From: Nannocystaceae bacterium
GTDB taxonomy: Bacteria > Myxococcota_A > Polyangia > Nannocystales > Nannocystaceae
Assembly: GCA_019694555.1 (NCBI GenBank)
Contig: JAIBBS010000035.1
Location: 1 to 56,356 of the forward strand
Length of the DNA stretch: 56,356 bases
Reading direction: 5' to 3'
A model generated the notes under the pieces. That model made no database searches, was not told the DNA's origin, and saw only the letters and a list, made by a program, of their open reading frames with translations. A program made the position numbers and the translations under genes. This document shows positions 26,417 to 34,157 of this stretch, in pieces; position 1 is the first letter of the stretch, and every line of letters starts with the position of its first letter.

Positions 26417-26513
26417 GGATGCTGACAGGCTCTCGTCGCGAAGCGACCGCACGGTGAGGGGTCCCGTGACCGGCTCGGCCGGCCACATGCAGAGCAAGCG
26501 CAGCGTCCGCTGC
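26417..26513 (+). repeat. Structured intergenic repeat, copy B
   Basis: This plus-strand copy matches copy A (minus strand of 10354-10446) over its whole length, with the strongest match at 26417-26474. It keeps the first hairpin with a shortened loop (GTCGC-GAA-GCGAC). At the far end it has a different stem, GCAGCG-TC-CGCTGC (26500-26513), near the place where copy A has GGAAGC-TCC-GCTTCC. Sequence change with retained pairing hints at selection on structure. It begins 12 nt after the stop of the sigma factor gene and fills the convergent gap to the photolyase gene. Confidence 0.7.
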
Positions 26514-26557
26514 ACGGATGCAGCGACGCTCTTTGCAGGGACGGAGCGCGCCGCCGC

Positions 26558-28063
26558 TCAGCCCGAGCGCGACACCAGCGAGCGCTGTGCGCCCCAGCGC
26601 TCGAGGTACTGCTCGAGGTCCAGCTTGCGTCGCGCGGAGTCGCTGGTCATGCAGCGCACGGTGCCGAACACCGGCCGCGCGGGACCCCAGGGGCGATCGT
26701 AGCGCCCGAAGGTCCACAGGATGCCGCTGTACGAGTTGGGGTCGCGGCCGTCGAGCGCCCAGCGGTTGTTGAGCTCGATCAGCGATGCGAGCGCCTCGCG
26801 CGGCGTCGCGCTCCACTGCAGCACCAGCTTCGCCCACAGCATGCGCAGGTAGTTGTGCATCACCCCGCGTTCTCGCAGCTCGGTCTGCGCCGCGTTCCAC
26901 AGCGGATCGTGGGTGCGCGCCTCGGTCAGCGCGTCGAGGTCGTAGCGCCAGGGTCGCGGATCGCCGGCGTGCGCCGCGAGCGTGGCCTGGGCCCAGCTCG
27001 GCAGCGACTCGAAGCGATCGATGTCGTCGCGGTGCGCCGCGAAGTTGTGGCCGAGCTCGCGCCACGTCACCAGCTGATCGAGGAACGCTTCGACCGGCGC
27101 CGGCAGGCCCCAGTAGCCCTCGCGCGCGCCGTTGCGCAGCGCACCGAGATCGGCCGGCGACCACTCGAAGCGCCGCGCGATCGCCCGCAGCACCGTGTGC
27201 GGCGAGACGTGACCGAAGTGCAGGTACGGCGACAGCCCGCTGCCGGCATCGTGGTCGGGGTGGTTGCGCGCCTGGGCGTAGTCGTCGAGCCGCGCGTCGA
27301 CGAACCTGCGCAGCCGCGCGAGCGCGGCGCGTGGACCCCCCGGCAACGCGACCACACCGGCGCCGTGATCGATCGGCAGCCGCGCGAGCGCGGCCGCGTC
27401 GCCGCGCAGCAGCGCGTCGTCGACCGCGGGCCAGCGCGCGGCGATCTCCGCCGGCAGCGGCGCACCGCCCAGGCCGCGGCTGCGCAGCGGCGCCGCGGCC
27501 GGCATCGTGCCCAGCGCGTCGGGCAGCAGTCGCTGCAACGCGCGGCGGAAGGCGTACGCGGTCGGGGCTGCGCTGGGCACCGCCGACAGCGGCACCAGCC
27601 CGCACGCGTCGACCGCCTCGACGCGGACCGGCAGCGCACGTGCGGCGGCCTCGAGCATGCGCGGGTAGTGGAAGCCGGGGTGGAGATCCGTCACCACCAC
27701 GCAGGCGTGATCGGCCAGCGCGCGCAGCAGTCCGCGGTCGGCGCCCGGCTCGCGCGCGACGTGGCCGTGGTAGGTGATCCCGGCGTCGAGGCACGCCTGC
27801 CGGTTGTCGCGCATGCCTGCGAGCACGAACGCGTGGTGGCGATCCGCCGCCCACGGGTAGTCGCAGCGCAGGCCCTCGAACACGAGCAACGGCCGCCCCA
27901 GCGCGCGGCACCGTGCGACGGCGCGGTCGAGCGCGAAGTTGTCGATCGTGCGTCGGTTGGCGCGCATCCAGTACAGCACGTAGCGGCCATCGCCGCGCAC
28001 GGGGCGATCGTTGGCCGCCACGAGGCGCGGGTCGCTGCGGTCCGGAGCGTGATGCACAATCAC
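26558..28063 (-). CDS. phrB: Class II CPD photolyase
   Basis: A 501-aa protein. It has the photolyase alpha/beta domain (GRYVLYWMRANRRTIDNFAL, RPLLVFEGLRCDYP, HAFVLAGM) and the FAD-binding helical domain (GLSPYLHFGHVSP, EGYWGLPAPVEAFLDQLVTW, NFAAHRDD). The diagnostic class II end is NSYSGILWTFGRYDRPWG and PVFGTVRCMT. These enzymes split cyclobutane pyrimidine dimers with blue light using FADH-. Start codon GTG at 28063; a second GTG at 28057 is nearly where a transcript from TTGTCA-N16-TAGGTT would begin, so a leaderless start there is possible. It is divergent from carH over a shared operator, so photorepair is likely light-induced. Confidence 0.9.
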   Translation of the reverse strand: MIVHHAPDRSDPRLVAANDRPVRGDGRYVLYWMRANRRTIDNFALDRAVARCRALGRPLLVFEGLRCDYPWAADRHHAFVLAGMRDNRQACLDAGITYHGHVAREPGADRGLLRALADHACVVVTDLHPGFHYPRMLEAAARALPVRVEAVDACGLVPLSAVPSAAPTAYAFRRALQRLLPDALGTMPAAAPLRSRGLGGAPLPAEIAARWPAVDDALLRGDAAALARLPIDHGAGVVALPGGPRAALARLRRFVDARLDDYAQARNHPDHDAGSGLSPYLHFGHVSPHTVLRAIARRFEWSPADLGALRNGAREGYWGLPAPVEAFLDQLVTWRELGHNFAAHRDDIDRFESLPSWAQATLAAHAGDPRPWRYDLDALTEARTHDPLWNAAQTELRERGVMHNYLRMLWAKLVLQWSATPREALASLIELNNRWALDGRDPNSYSGILWTFGRYDRPWGPARPVFGTVRCMTSDSARRKLDLEQYLERWGAQRSLVSRSG

Positions 28064-28072
28064 AACCTATCA

Positions 28073-28091
28073 TTGGACCAACCTTTGACAA
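28073..28091 (+). promoter_or_regulatory. Probable CarH operator between photolyase and carH
   Basis: Half-sites TTGGACCA (28073) and TTTGACAA (28084) lie 11 nt apart; the second fits nTnnACAn, and ATGCACAA at 28052 fits it too. The stretch 28076-28091 shares GACCAACCTT-N2-ACAA with the site upstream of the sigma-70 gene. The site lies between the two divergent starts (28063 and 28132) and could repress both genes in the dark. The binding is inference from the sequence match and the adjoining carH gene. Confidence 0.75.
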
Positions 28092-28113
28092 ATCGCGGAC
28101 CCGCGCCTAGGCT
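28085..28113 (+). promoter_or_regulatory. carH promoter overlapping its operator
   Basis: A perfect -35 box TTGACA (28085-28090), a 17-nt spacer, and TAGGCT (28108-28113) as -10. The -35 box lies within the operator half-site TTTGACAA, so bound CarH would block RNA polymerase, as described for CarH in Thermus and Myxococcus. Transcription would start near 28120, leaving a leader of about 12 nt. Confidence 0.65.
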
Positions 28114-28131
28114 CGCGGATGGGAGCCGGTC

Positions 28132-29070
28132 TTGACCTCCACCGCGATCGCGAGCCTCCACCGCGGCAAGTACCGCATCCACACCGTCGCGGAGATGACC
28201 GGCGTGCCCGCGGCGACGCTGCGCGCATGGGAGCGACGCTACGGCGTGCCGGTGCCGGCGCGCACGTCGTCGGCCTACCGCGTCTACTCCGACGCCGACA
28301 TCGCGCTGATCCGCCGGGTGGTCGAGCTGTGCGAGGGTGGGCTCGCGCCGTCGGAGGCGGCCCGCGTCGCGCTCGAGGAGCACGTGCCGCAGGCGCACAC
28401 GCCGGTCGAGCCGGGCGATCCCTACGCGCCGTTGCGCGAGTCGATCCTGCAGGCCATCGAGGCGTTCGATCCGCGTCGGCTCGAGCGCGAGCTCGATCGC
28501 GCCGCGGCCTCGGGCCCGCCCGCGACGGTCGCCGAGGACGTGCTGCGCCGCGTGCTGCTCGAGGTCGGAGAGCGCTGGCACACCGGCCGCGTGACCGTGG
28601 CGCAGGAGCACCTCGCGAGCGAGGCGATCGGCACGGTGCTGCGACGCATGCTCACGCAGGTGCAGCCCGAGGGTGACGCGCGCATGGTCCTGCTCGCGGG
28701 CTTCGCCGACGAGGAGCACGAGTTCCCCCTGCAGGTGCTCGCGGTGCACCTGGCCAGCTGGGGCCTGCGCGTGGTGCAGCTGGGCGTGCGCACGCCGCCG
28801 GCGGCGCTGCGTCAGGCGGTGGCGGAGCTGCAGCCGGCGCTGGTGGGTTTGTCGTGCACGATCGCGCCGGCGGCCCATCGCGCGCGCGAGCTGGTCGACG
28901 CCTACGCCGACGCGATCGGCGACGTGCCGTGGATCGTCGGTGGCGCCGCCACCTCGACGCTGGCGCGCTTCGTCAGCGGCCGCGGCGGCCAGATCGTGGA
29001 GGACCCGCAGCCGCGGGCGCTGCGGTCCCAGGTCGAGCGCATGTGCAGCCGACGCAAGCCGCGGCGCTGA
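28132..29070 (+). CDS. carH: CarH/LitR-type MerR regulator, B12-dependent photoreceptor
   Basis: A 312-aa protein. The MerR HTH covers residues 14-75 (YRIHTVAEMTGVPAATLRAWERRYG, SSAYRVYSDADIALI). A helical bundle (about 100-180) contains W149 and E159-H160, the W-x9-EH motif that caps the adenosyl group of B12 in CarH. The Rossmann-like cobalamin domain follows, with the lower-ligand His196 in EEHEFP, 47 residues after the Trp (46 in Thermus CarH). The usual ExHxxG has Pro for Gly, which is odd. In the dark, AdoCbl-bound CarH tetramers repress; light breaks the Co-C bond and releases DNA. The start is TTG with GGGAG 6 nt upstream. Photolyase and sigma-70 genes beside it are the likely targets. 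Confidence 0.88.
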   Translation: MTSTAIASLHRGKYRIHTVAEMTGVPAATLRAWERRYGVPVPARTSSAYRVYSDADIALIRRVVELCEGGLAPSEAARVALEEHVPQAHTPVEPGDPYAPLRESILQAIEAFDPRRLERELDRAAASGPPATVAEDVLRRVLLEVGERWHTGRVTVAQEHLASEAIGTVLRRMLTQVQPEGDARMVLLAGFADEEHEFPLQVLAVHLASWGLRVVQLGVRTPPAALRQAVAELQPALVGLSCTIAPAAHRARELVDAYADAIGDVPWIVGGAATSTLARFVSGRGGQIVEDPQPRALRSQVERMCSRRKPRR

Positions 29071-29179
29071 GCCGCGCCTTTGGGCCGGCACGAGCGGGTG
29101 GTGCGGTTGCGGTCGCGACCACGGCCCCCGGGCGGTCGCGCTTGCGCCCCGTCGCTGCGGCTCGGCACTCTCGGACGCC

Positions 29180-30550
29180 GTGACCCCGCTGGCGCTGACC
29201 TGCTCCCGCACCGTGATCGACGATCGGCTCGCGCCCGCCACCGTGGTGGTCGCGGGCGAACGCATCCGCGAGCTGCGGCCCGGTCACGACGTCCGCGCCG
29301 GCGAGCGCGAGGTGGCGATCGACCCGTGGGTGCTCGCGCCGGGCGTGGTCGACACCCACGTGCACATCAACGAGCCCGGTCGCACCGACTGGGAGGGCTT
29401 CACCACCGCCACGCGGGCGGCGGCGACCGGCGGCGTGACCACGCTGGTCGACATGCCGCTCAACTGCATCCCGGTGACGATCGACGCCGACGCGCTCGCG
29501 GCGAAGCTCGCCGCTGCCACCCCGCAGCTGTTCGTCGACGTGGGCTTTTGGGGCGGCGTCGTGCCGCACAACGCCGACGCGCTGCCCGGGCTCGCGACCG
29601 CCGGCGTGTTGGGGTGCAAGGCCTTCATGGTCCACTCGGGCATCGACGAGTTCCCCGCCACCGACGAGGCCGGGCTGCGCCGCGCGATGCTGCGGCTGCG
29701 CGCGGCCGGGCTGCCGCTGCTCGCCCACGCCGAGCTCGATCTGCCCGACGCCGTGCCGCCGCCGGGCGATCCTCGCCGCTACGCCACCTATCTCGCCTCG
29801 CGCCCGGCGGCGATGGAGGACGCCGCGATCGCGCTGCTGATCCGACTGTGCCGCGAGACCGGCTGCGCCGTGCACGTGGTGCATCTGTCGTCGGCCGGCT
29901 CGCTGCCGCAGATCGCCGCGGCCAAGCGCGAGGGCCTGCCGCTGACGGTCGAGACCTGCGCGCACTACCTGTGCCTGCGCGCCGAGGACATCCACGACGG
30001 CGAGACCCACTTCAAGTGCGCGCCGCCGATCCGCGACGCCGGCAATCGCGAGGCGCTGTGGCAGGGCCTGCGCGACGGGCTCATCGACTTCGTCGTCACC
30101 GACCACTCGCCGTGCACGCCCGCGCTCAAGCAGCGCGAGTCGGGCGACTTCGCGGCCGCCTGGGGTGGCATCGCGTCGCTGCAGCTGGGCCTGTCCGCGG
30201 TGTGGACCGAGGCGCGTGCGCGCGGCGTGTCGATCCCGCAGCTGTTCACGTGGCTCGCGCGCGGCCCCGCCGTCTTCGCGGGCCTGGGTGCTCGCAAGGG
30301 CCGCATCGCGCCGGGCTACGACGCCGACCTCGTGGTGTGGGACCCGGACGCGGCCGAGGTCGTGACGCCGGCGCAGCTGCAGTTCCGCCACAAGCTCTCG
30401 CCGTACGTGGGACGCACGCTGCATGGCCGGGCGCGCAGCACGTACCTGCGCGGCACCATCGTGTACGATGGGGCCGACGTCGCGAGCGAACCCCGCGGTC
30501 GTCCGCTGCTGCACCGCGAGCGCACCTCGAACCCGGGACCATCGACATGA
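29180..30550 (+). CDS. allB: Allantoinase
   Basis: A 456-aa protein, normal length for AllB. Cyclic amidohydrolase signature: the HxH in VDTHVHINEPGRTDWEGF (about 60), the Lys expected to be carboxylated in GCKAFMVHSG (about 150), His in HVVHLSS, and the Asp in FVVTDHSPCTP (about 315), together a di-zinc site. NEPGRTDWEGF and DHSPCTPALK are typical of allantoinase and separate it from dihydropyrimidinase and dihydroorotase. It opens the allantoin ring to allantoate in the cytoplasm. The start is taken at GTG 29180 (MTPLALTCSRTVI). Its stop overlaps the ATG of the allantoicase gene by 4 nt. It begins 109 nt after carH; read-through from the carH promoter is possible. Confidence 0.9.
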   Translation: MTPLALTCSRTVIDDRLAPATVVVAGERIRELRPGHDVRAGEREVAIDPWVLAPGVVDTHVHINEPGRTDWEGFTTATRAAATGGVTTLVDMPLNCIPVTIDADALAAKLAAATPQLFVDVGFWGGVVPHNADALPGLATAGVLGCKAFMVHSGIDEFPATDEAGLRRAMLRLRAAGLPLLAHAELDLPDAVPPPGDPRRYATYLASRPAAMEDAAIALLIRLCRETGCAVHVVHLSSAGSLPQIAAAKREGLPLTVETCAHYLCLRAEDIHDGETHFKCAPPIRDAGNREALWQGLRDGLIDFVVTDHSPCTPALKQRESGDFAAAWGGIASLQLGLSAVWTEARARGVSIPQLFTWLARGPAVFAGLGARKGRIAPGYDADLVVWDPDAAEVVTPAQLQFRHKLSPYVGRTLHGRARSTYLRGTIVYDGADVASEPRGRPLLHRERTSNPGPST

Positions 30551-31614
30551 GCGCCAAGGATCTCACCGCCGCGACCTTCACCGGGCTGGTCAACCTCGCC
30601 GACGAGTCGCTCGGCGCGCGGGCGCTGCTCGCCAACGACGAGTTCTTCGCGCCCAAGGAGAACCTGGTGCGACCGGGCCGCGGCGTGTTCCTGCCCGACG
30701 AGTACACCGATCGCGGCAAGCTGATGGACGGCTGGGAGACCCGTCGCCGACGCGGCCCCGGTCACGACTGGTGCGTGCTCAAGCTCGGCACCCGCGGTCG
30801 CGTGCGCGTGCTCGACATCGACACCAACCACTTCCTGGGCAACAGCCCGCCGTACGCGTCGGTCGATGCGATCGCGGCGGCGCCCGACGCCGAGCCCGAG
30901 GCGCTGGTGCGCGGCGGTGAGTGGGTCGAGCTGCTGCCGCAGTCGCCGATCCGCCCCGGTTCGCAGAACATCTTCCCCATCAGCCACGCCGAGTCGTGGC
31001 CGCGCGCGTGGACGCACCTGCGGCTCAACATCTATCCCGACGGCGGCGTGGCCCGCTTCCGTGCCCACGGCGACGTCGAGCCCGACTGGAGCTCCGCCGA
31101 CGCCGATCCGTGGGTCGCACCGAAGCTGCGCTCCGGTGAGGTCGACCTGGCGGCGGTGCGGCACGGCGGGCTCGCGCTGGCGTGCTCGGACATGTTCTTC
31201 GGGCCGATGAACAACCTCATCCTGCCCGGTCGCGCCGTGAACATGGGCGGTGGCTGGGAGACGCGACGCCGCCGCGGGCCCGGCTTCGACTGGATCATCG
31301 TGCGGCTGGGCGCGCCCGGCAGCGTCGGGCTCATCGAGGTCGACACCAATTTCTTCAAGGGCAACTGCCCCGACTGTTGCTCGCTCGAGGGCATCTATGC
31401 CCCGCGCGCGGCGTTGACCGAGCTGGTCGATCCGTCGGCGGCGTGGCGCGGCGTGCTGCCGGAGACCAAGCTGACGCCGCACACGCGGCACGAGTTCCGC
31501 GACGAGATCGTGCAGCGCGGTCCGTTCACCCACGTGCGGCTGTCGATCTATCCCGACGGTGGCGTCAGTCGCCTGCGGGTGTTCGGCACGCGCAGCGAGG
31601 GCGAGCCCGCGTGA
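30547..31614 (+). CDS. alc: Allantoicase
   Basis: A 355-aa protein with two similar halves, as in yeast and bacterial allantoicases. Each half begins with the block GWETRRRRGPG followed by DW (first near 65, second near 238), then VRVLDIDTNHFLGN and VGLIEVDTNFFKGN, and later RLNIYPDGGVARFR and RLSIYPDGGVSRLR. Each half is a jelly-roll. The enzyme hydrolyses allantoate to ureidoglycolate and urea. The gene overlaps allB (ATGA) and its stop TGA overlaps the GTG start of the next gene, so the operon is translationally coupled. Confidence 0.93.
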   Translation: MSAKDLTAATFTGLVNLADESLGARALLANDEFFAPKENLVRPGRGVFLPDEYTDRGKLMDGWETRRRRGPGHDWCVLKLGTRGRVRVLDIDTNHFLGNSPPYASVDAIAAAPDAEPEALVRGGEWVELLPQSPIRPGSQNIFPISHAESWPRAWTHLRLNIYPDGGVARFRAHGDVEPDWSSADADPWVAPKLRSGEVDLAAVRHGGLALACSDMFFGPMNNLILPGRAVNMGGGWETRRRRGPGFDWIIVRLGAPGSVGLIEVDTNFFKGNCPDCCSLEGIYAPRAALTELVDPSAAWRGVLPETKLTPHTRHEFRDEIVQRGPFTHVRLSIYPDGGVSRLRVFGTRSEGEPA

Positions 31615-32135
31615 GCGCGGGCGCGCTCGCGGCCCACCTCGATGGGCTCGCGCCCGCCGAGGCCCGCGCGGCGCTGCAGCGCTGTTGCGGCGCGACGCGG
31701 TGGGTCGAGGGCATGCTGGCGCGGCGACCGTTCGGCGACGACGCGGCGGTGATGGCCGCGGCCGACGCGGTGTGGGCCCAGGCCAGCGACGCCGACGTGC
31801 TCGAAGCGCTCGCACACCACCCCGCGATCGGTGAGAACCTCGCGCGTCTGCGCGAGCGCTTCGCCAGCACCTCGGGCTGGGCCAGCAGCGAACAGGCCGG
31901 GGTCGGCGGCGCCGACGAGGCCACGCTCGCGGCGCTGCGCGACGGCAACGTCGCGTACCGCGAGCGCTTCGGCTACACCTTCGTGGTCTGCGCGACCGGC
32001 AAGTCGGCGGCGCAGATGCTGGCGCTGCTGCGACAGCGCCTCGACAACCCGCCGGATCGCGAGCTCGCGATCGCGGCCGCCGAGCAGGCCCAGATCACCC
32101 GGTTGCGCCTCGCCAAGCTCACCGCCTCGCCATGA
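31611..32135 (+). CDS. uraD: OHCU decarboxylase
   Basis: A 174-aa protein. It matches 2-oxo-4-hydroxy-4-carboxy-5-ureidoimidazoline decarboxylases: HHPAIGE (catalytic His, about 67), the SSEQAGV block with the Glu near 85, and the C-terminal YRERFGYTFVVCATGKSA with Arg and Ile/Val pocket residues, then LRQRLDN. It turns OHCU, formed from hydroxyisourate, stereospecifically into S-allantoin, the step before allantoinase. The GTG start overlaps the stop of allantoicase, and its own stop overlaps the ATG of uraH by 4 nt. Confidence 0.92.
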   Translation: MSAGALAAHLDGLAPAEARAALQRCCGATRWVEGMLARRPFGDDAAVMAAADAVWAQASDADVLEALAHHPAIGENLARLRERFASTSGWASSEQAGVGGADEATLAALRDGNVAYRERFGYTFVVCATGKSAAQMLALLRQRLDNPPDRELAIAAAEQAQITRLRLAKLTASP

Positions 32136-32473
32136 GCAGTCCGCTGACCACCCACGTGCTCGACGTCTCCCTCGGCCGCCCCGCGCGCGGCGTCGCGATC
32201 GTGCTCGAGCGGCGCGACGGCGACGGCCTGCGCGAGCTGGCCCGCACCGCCACCAACGCCGACGGTCGCGCGCCCGAGCTGCTGCCGCCCGGCGGCCTGC
32301 TCGCCGGCATCTACCGCCTGCACTTCGCGACCGCGGCGTACTTCGAGGCCGACGGTCGTCGCTGCTTCTACCCCGAGGTCGTGATCGAGTTCGAGGTCAC
32401 GCAACCCGGCGAGCACCACCACGTGCCGCTGCTGCTGAGCCCGTTCGGCTACTCGACCTACCGAGGCTCGTGA
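32132..32473 (+). CDS. uraH: 5-hydroxyisourate hydrolase
   Basis: A 113-aa transthyretin-like protein. It has the N-terminal THVLDVSLGRPA with the catalytic His, an Arg in the ERRDGD strand region, the EVVIEFEV and HHHVPLLLSPFGYSTY segments, and the strictly conserved YRGS end that marks HIU hydrolase against vertebrate transthyretin. It hydrolyses hydroxyisourate to OHCU, the substrate of the preceding gene. Uricase, the enzyme that would provide hydroxyisourate, is not in the window. Overlaps on both sides (ATGA before, TGATG after) place it firmly in the operon. Confidence 0.95.
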   Translation: MSSPLTTHVLDVSLGRPARGVAIVLERRDGDGLRELARTATNADGRAPELLPPGGLLAGIYRLHFATAAYFEADGRRCFYPEVVIEFEVTQPGEHHHVPLLLSPFGYSTYRGS

Positions 32474-33924
32474 TGACGACCGACGGGCTCGATCCGCTCG
32501 CGCAGCTGCTGCAGCGCCTGCAGCGGACCAACGATGCGTTCGAGCGCCACTTTCGCGGCGCGGCCACGCGCGTGCAGCCGGTGCACACGCTGTACTGGGG
32601 CGCGCACCTGCTGCGGCCCGACAGCTGGCGCCGTCTGGGCGACGCGGCGCGCGATGCCTTCGCGACCTGGGCCGAGGATCCGCCGCAGCTGGCCCGCGCG
32701 CTGGGCTTTCCCGGCGCCGACTCGTTGCCGCGCGACCGCCAGGGCGTGGACGCGTGCTCGCAGCGCTTCGCCGACGATCCCGACGGCTTCGCCGCGGAGC
32801 TGCCGGAGGCGGCGTTGGCGTGGGCGGTCCACACACGCGTGCGCGAGCGGCTCGCACGGGCGCCGATCGAGGATCTGCGCATCGACTTCGAGGACGGCTA
32901 CGGCATCCGCTCCGACGCCGAGGAGGACGCGGACGCGACCGCATGTGCGCGCGCGCTCGCCGATGCGATCGCCGACGGCAGCGCGAGCCGCTGTTCGGGC
33001 ATCCGCATCAAGCCGCTGACCAACGCGTGCGCGCGCCGCTCCATCGCCACGCTCGATCGCTTCGTCGGCACGCTGGTCGAGCGCACCGGCGGGATCCCGA
33101 GCGGCTTCCGCGTCACGCTGCCCAAGGTCCAGCACGTCGATCACGTCGAGGTCATGGTCGAGCTGCTGTCGCGCTGCGAGCAGCGGCTGGGCCTGCCGAC
33201 CGGCGCGCTGCCGTTCGAGTTCATGGTCGAGGTCACGCAGGTCGTGTTCGACCGCTACGGCCGCTTCCAGCTGCCCGCGTGCATCCGCGCCGGCGGCGAT
33301 CGCCTGCTCGCGGTCGCGCTGGGCGTGTACGACTTCACCGCGTCGTGCGGCATCACGGCGGCGTGGCAGTCGATCGATCATCCCATGTGCGACGTGGCGC
33401 GCGGCTTCATGACGCTGGCGTGCGCGGGTACCCCGGTCGAGATCTGCGACGGCTCGACCAACGTGTTGCCGGTCGAGCCGCACCCGCGCGGTGGTGACGA
33501 GCGCACGCGGGCCAACCGCGAAGCGGTGTGGCGGGCGTGGCGGCTCATGCACGATCACGTGCGACGCTCGCTCGTCGGCGGCTACGTGCAGGGCTGGGAT
33601 CTGCACCCGGCGCAGGTGCCGGTGCGCTGGGCCGCGAACTATCGCTTCTTCCTCGAGGCGCTGCCGGCCGCGAGCACGCGGCTGCGCAGCTATCTCGAGC
33701 GCGCGACCGCGGCGACCGACGGCGCGGCCGTGCTCGACGACGCCGCGACCGGTCAGGCGCTGCTGGGGTTCTTGCTGCGCGCGCGCGACAGCGCGGCGAT
33801 CGACACCGACGCGCTGCGCCGCGCGGGCCTGGCCGACGACGAGCTCGCGCTGCGTTCGTTCCCCGAGCTGCTCGCACGCCGACGCCGGGCCCGCGACGCC
33901 GGCGGCGCCGGCTCACCGGCATAG
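32473..33924 (+). CDS. HpcH/HpaI-aldolase / malate-synthase-like barrel protein (DUF6986 type)
   Basis: A 483-aa protein from an ATG that overlaps the uraH stop (TGATG). Visible blocks are LRIDFEDGYG (about 137, an Asp/Glu metal site as in citrate lyase beta and malate synthase barrels), SGIRIKPL, FRVTLPKVQHVDHVEV, FEFMVEVTQ (about 250), LGVYDFTASCGI and YVQGWDLHPAQVPVRW. These fit the phosphoenolpyruvate/pyruvate-type TIM barrel superfamily, in the group now called DUF6986. As last gene of the allantoin operon it may act on glyoxylate or a ureidoglycolate-derived acid, but this is inference. No separate ureidoglycolate lyase is present, so it could also take that place. Confidence 0.78.
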   Translation: MTTDGLDPLAQLLQRLQRTNDAFERHFRGAATRVQPVHTLYWGAHLLRPDSWRRLGDAARDAFATWAEDPPQLARALGFPGADSLPRDRQGVDACSQRFADDPDGFAAELPEAALAWAVHTRVRERLARAPIEDLRIDFEDGYGIRSDAEEDADATACARALADAIADGSASRCSGIRIKPLTNACARRSIATLDRFVGTLVERTGGIPSGFRVTLPKVQHVDHVEVMVELLSRCEQRLGLPTGALPFEFMVEVTQVVFDRYGRFQLPACIRAGGDRLLAVALGVYDFTASCGITAAWQSIDHPMCDVARGFMTLACAGTPVEICDGSTNVLPVEPHPRGGDERTRANREAVWRAWRLMHDHVRRSLVGGYVQGWDLHPAQVPVRWAANYRFFLEALPAASTRLRSYLERATAATDGAAVLDDAATGQALLGFLLRARDSAAIDTDALRRAGLADDELALRSFPELLARRRRARDAGGAGSPA

Positions 33925-33971
33925 TCGTTCGCGCTGCGGCCTACCGCGGGCCAGGTGCGGGTCGGCGTGGA

Positions 33972-34157
33972 TCACTGCGTCCAGGCGAGCAGTCGCGTCC
34001 ACAGCGACGGCTCGTCGAGTCGCCCGCGTCGCGCCCCGCGATCCCGGCGCAGCCGCTGGCCCAACCACTCGACCCGCGACAGCTCCGAGGACAGCGCGTC
34101 GAGCACGTCGTCGTCGTTGGGCGAACCATCGCGGGCGGTGCGATCGGAGCGGGCCAT
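33972..34157 (-). CDS. Possible small hypothetical protein, 61 aa
   Basis: A short frame from ATG 34157 (MARSDRTARDG). It is Asp/Arg/Leu-rich, with a helical core NDDDVLDALSSELSRVEWL and LWTRLLAWTQ at the end. Third positions are almost all G or C, as in real genes here. It has no recognisable domain or signal. It faces the end of the purine operon. It may be real, since the region 33925-34626 is otherwise empty, but the support is only codon use and a plausible composition. Confidence 0.4.
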   Translation of the reverse strand: MARSDRTARDGSPNDDDVLDALSSELSRVEWLGQRLRRDRGARRGRLDEPSLWTRLLAWTQ

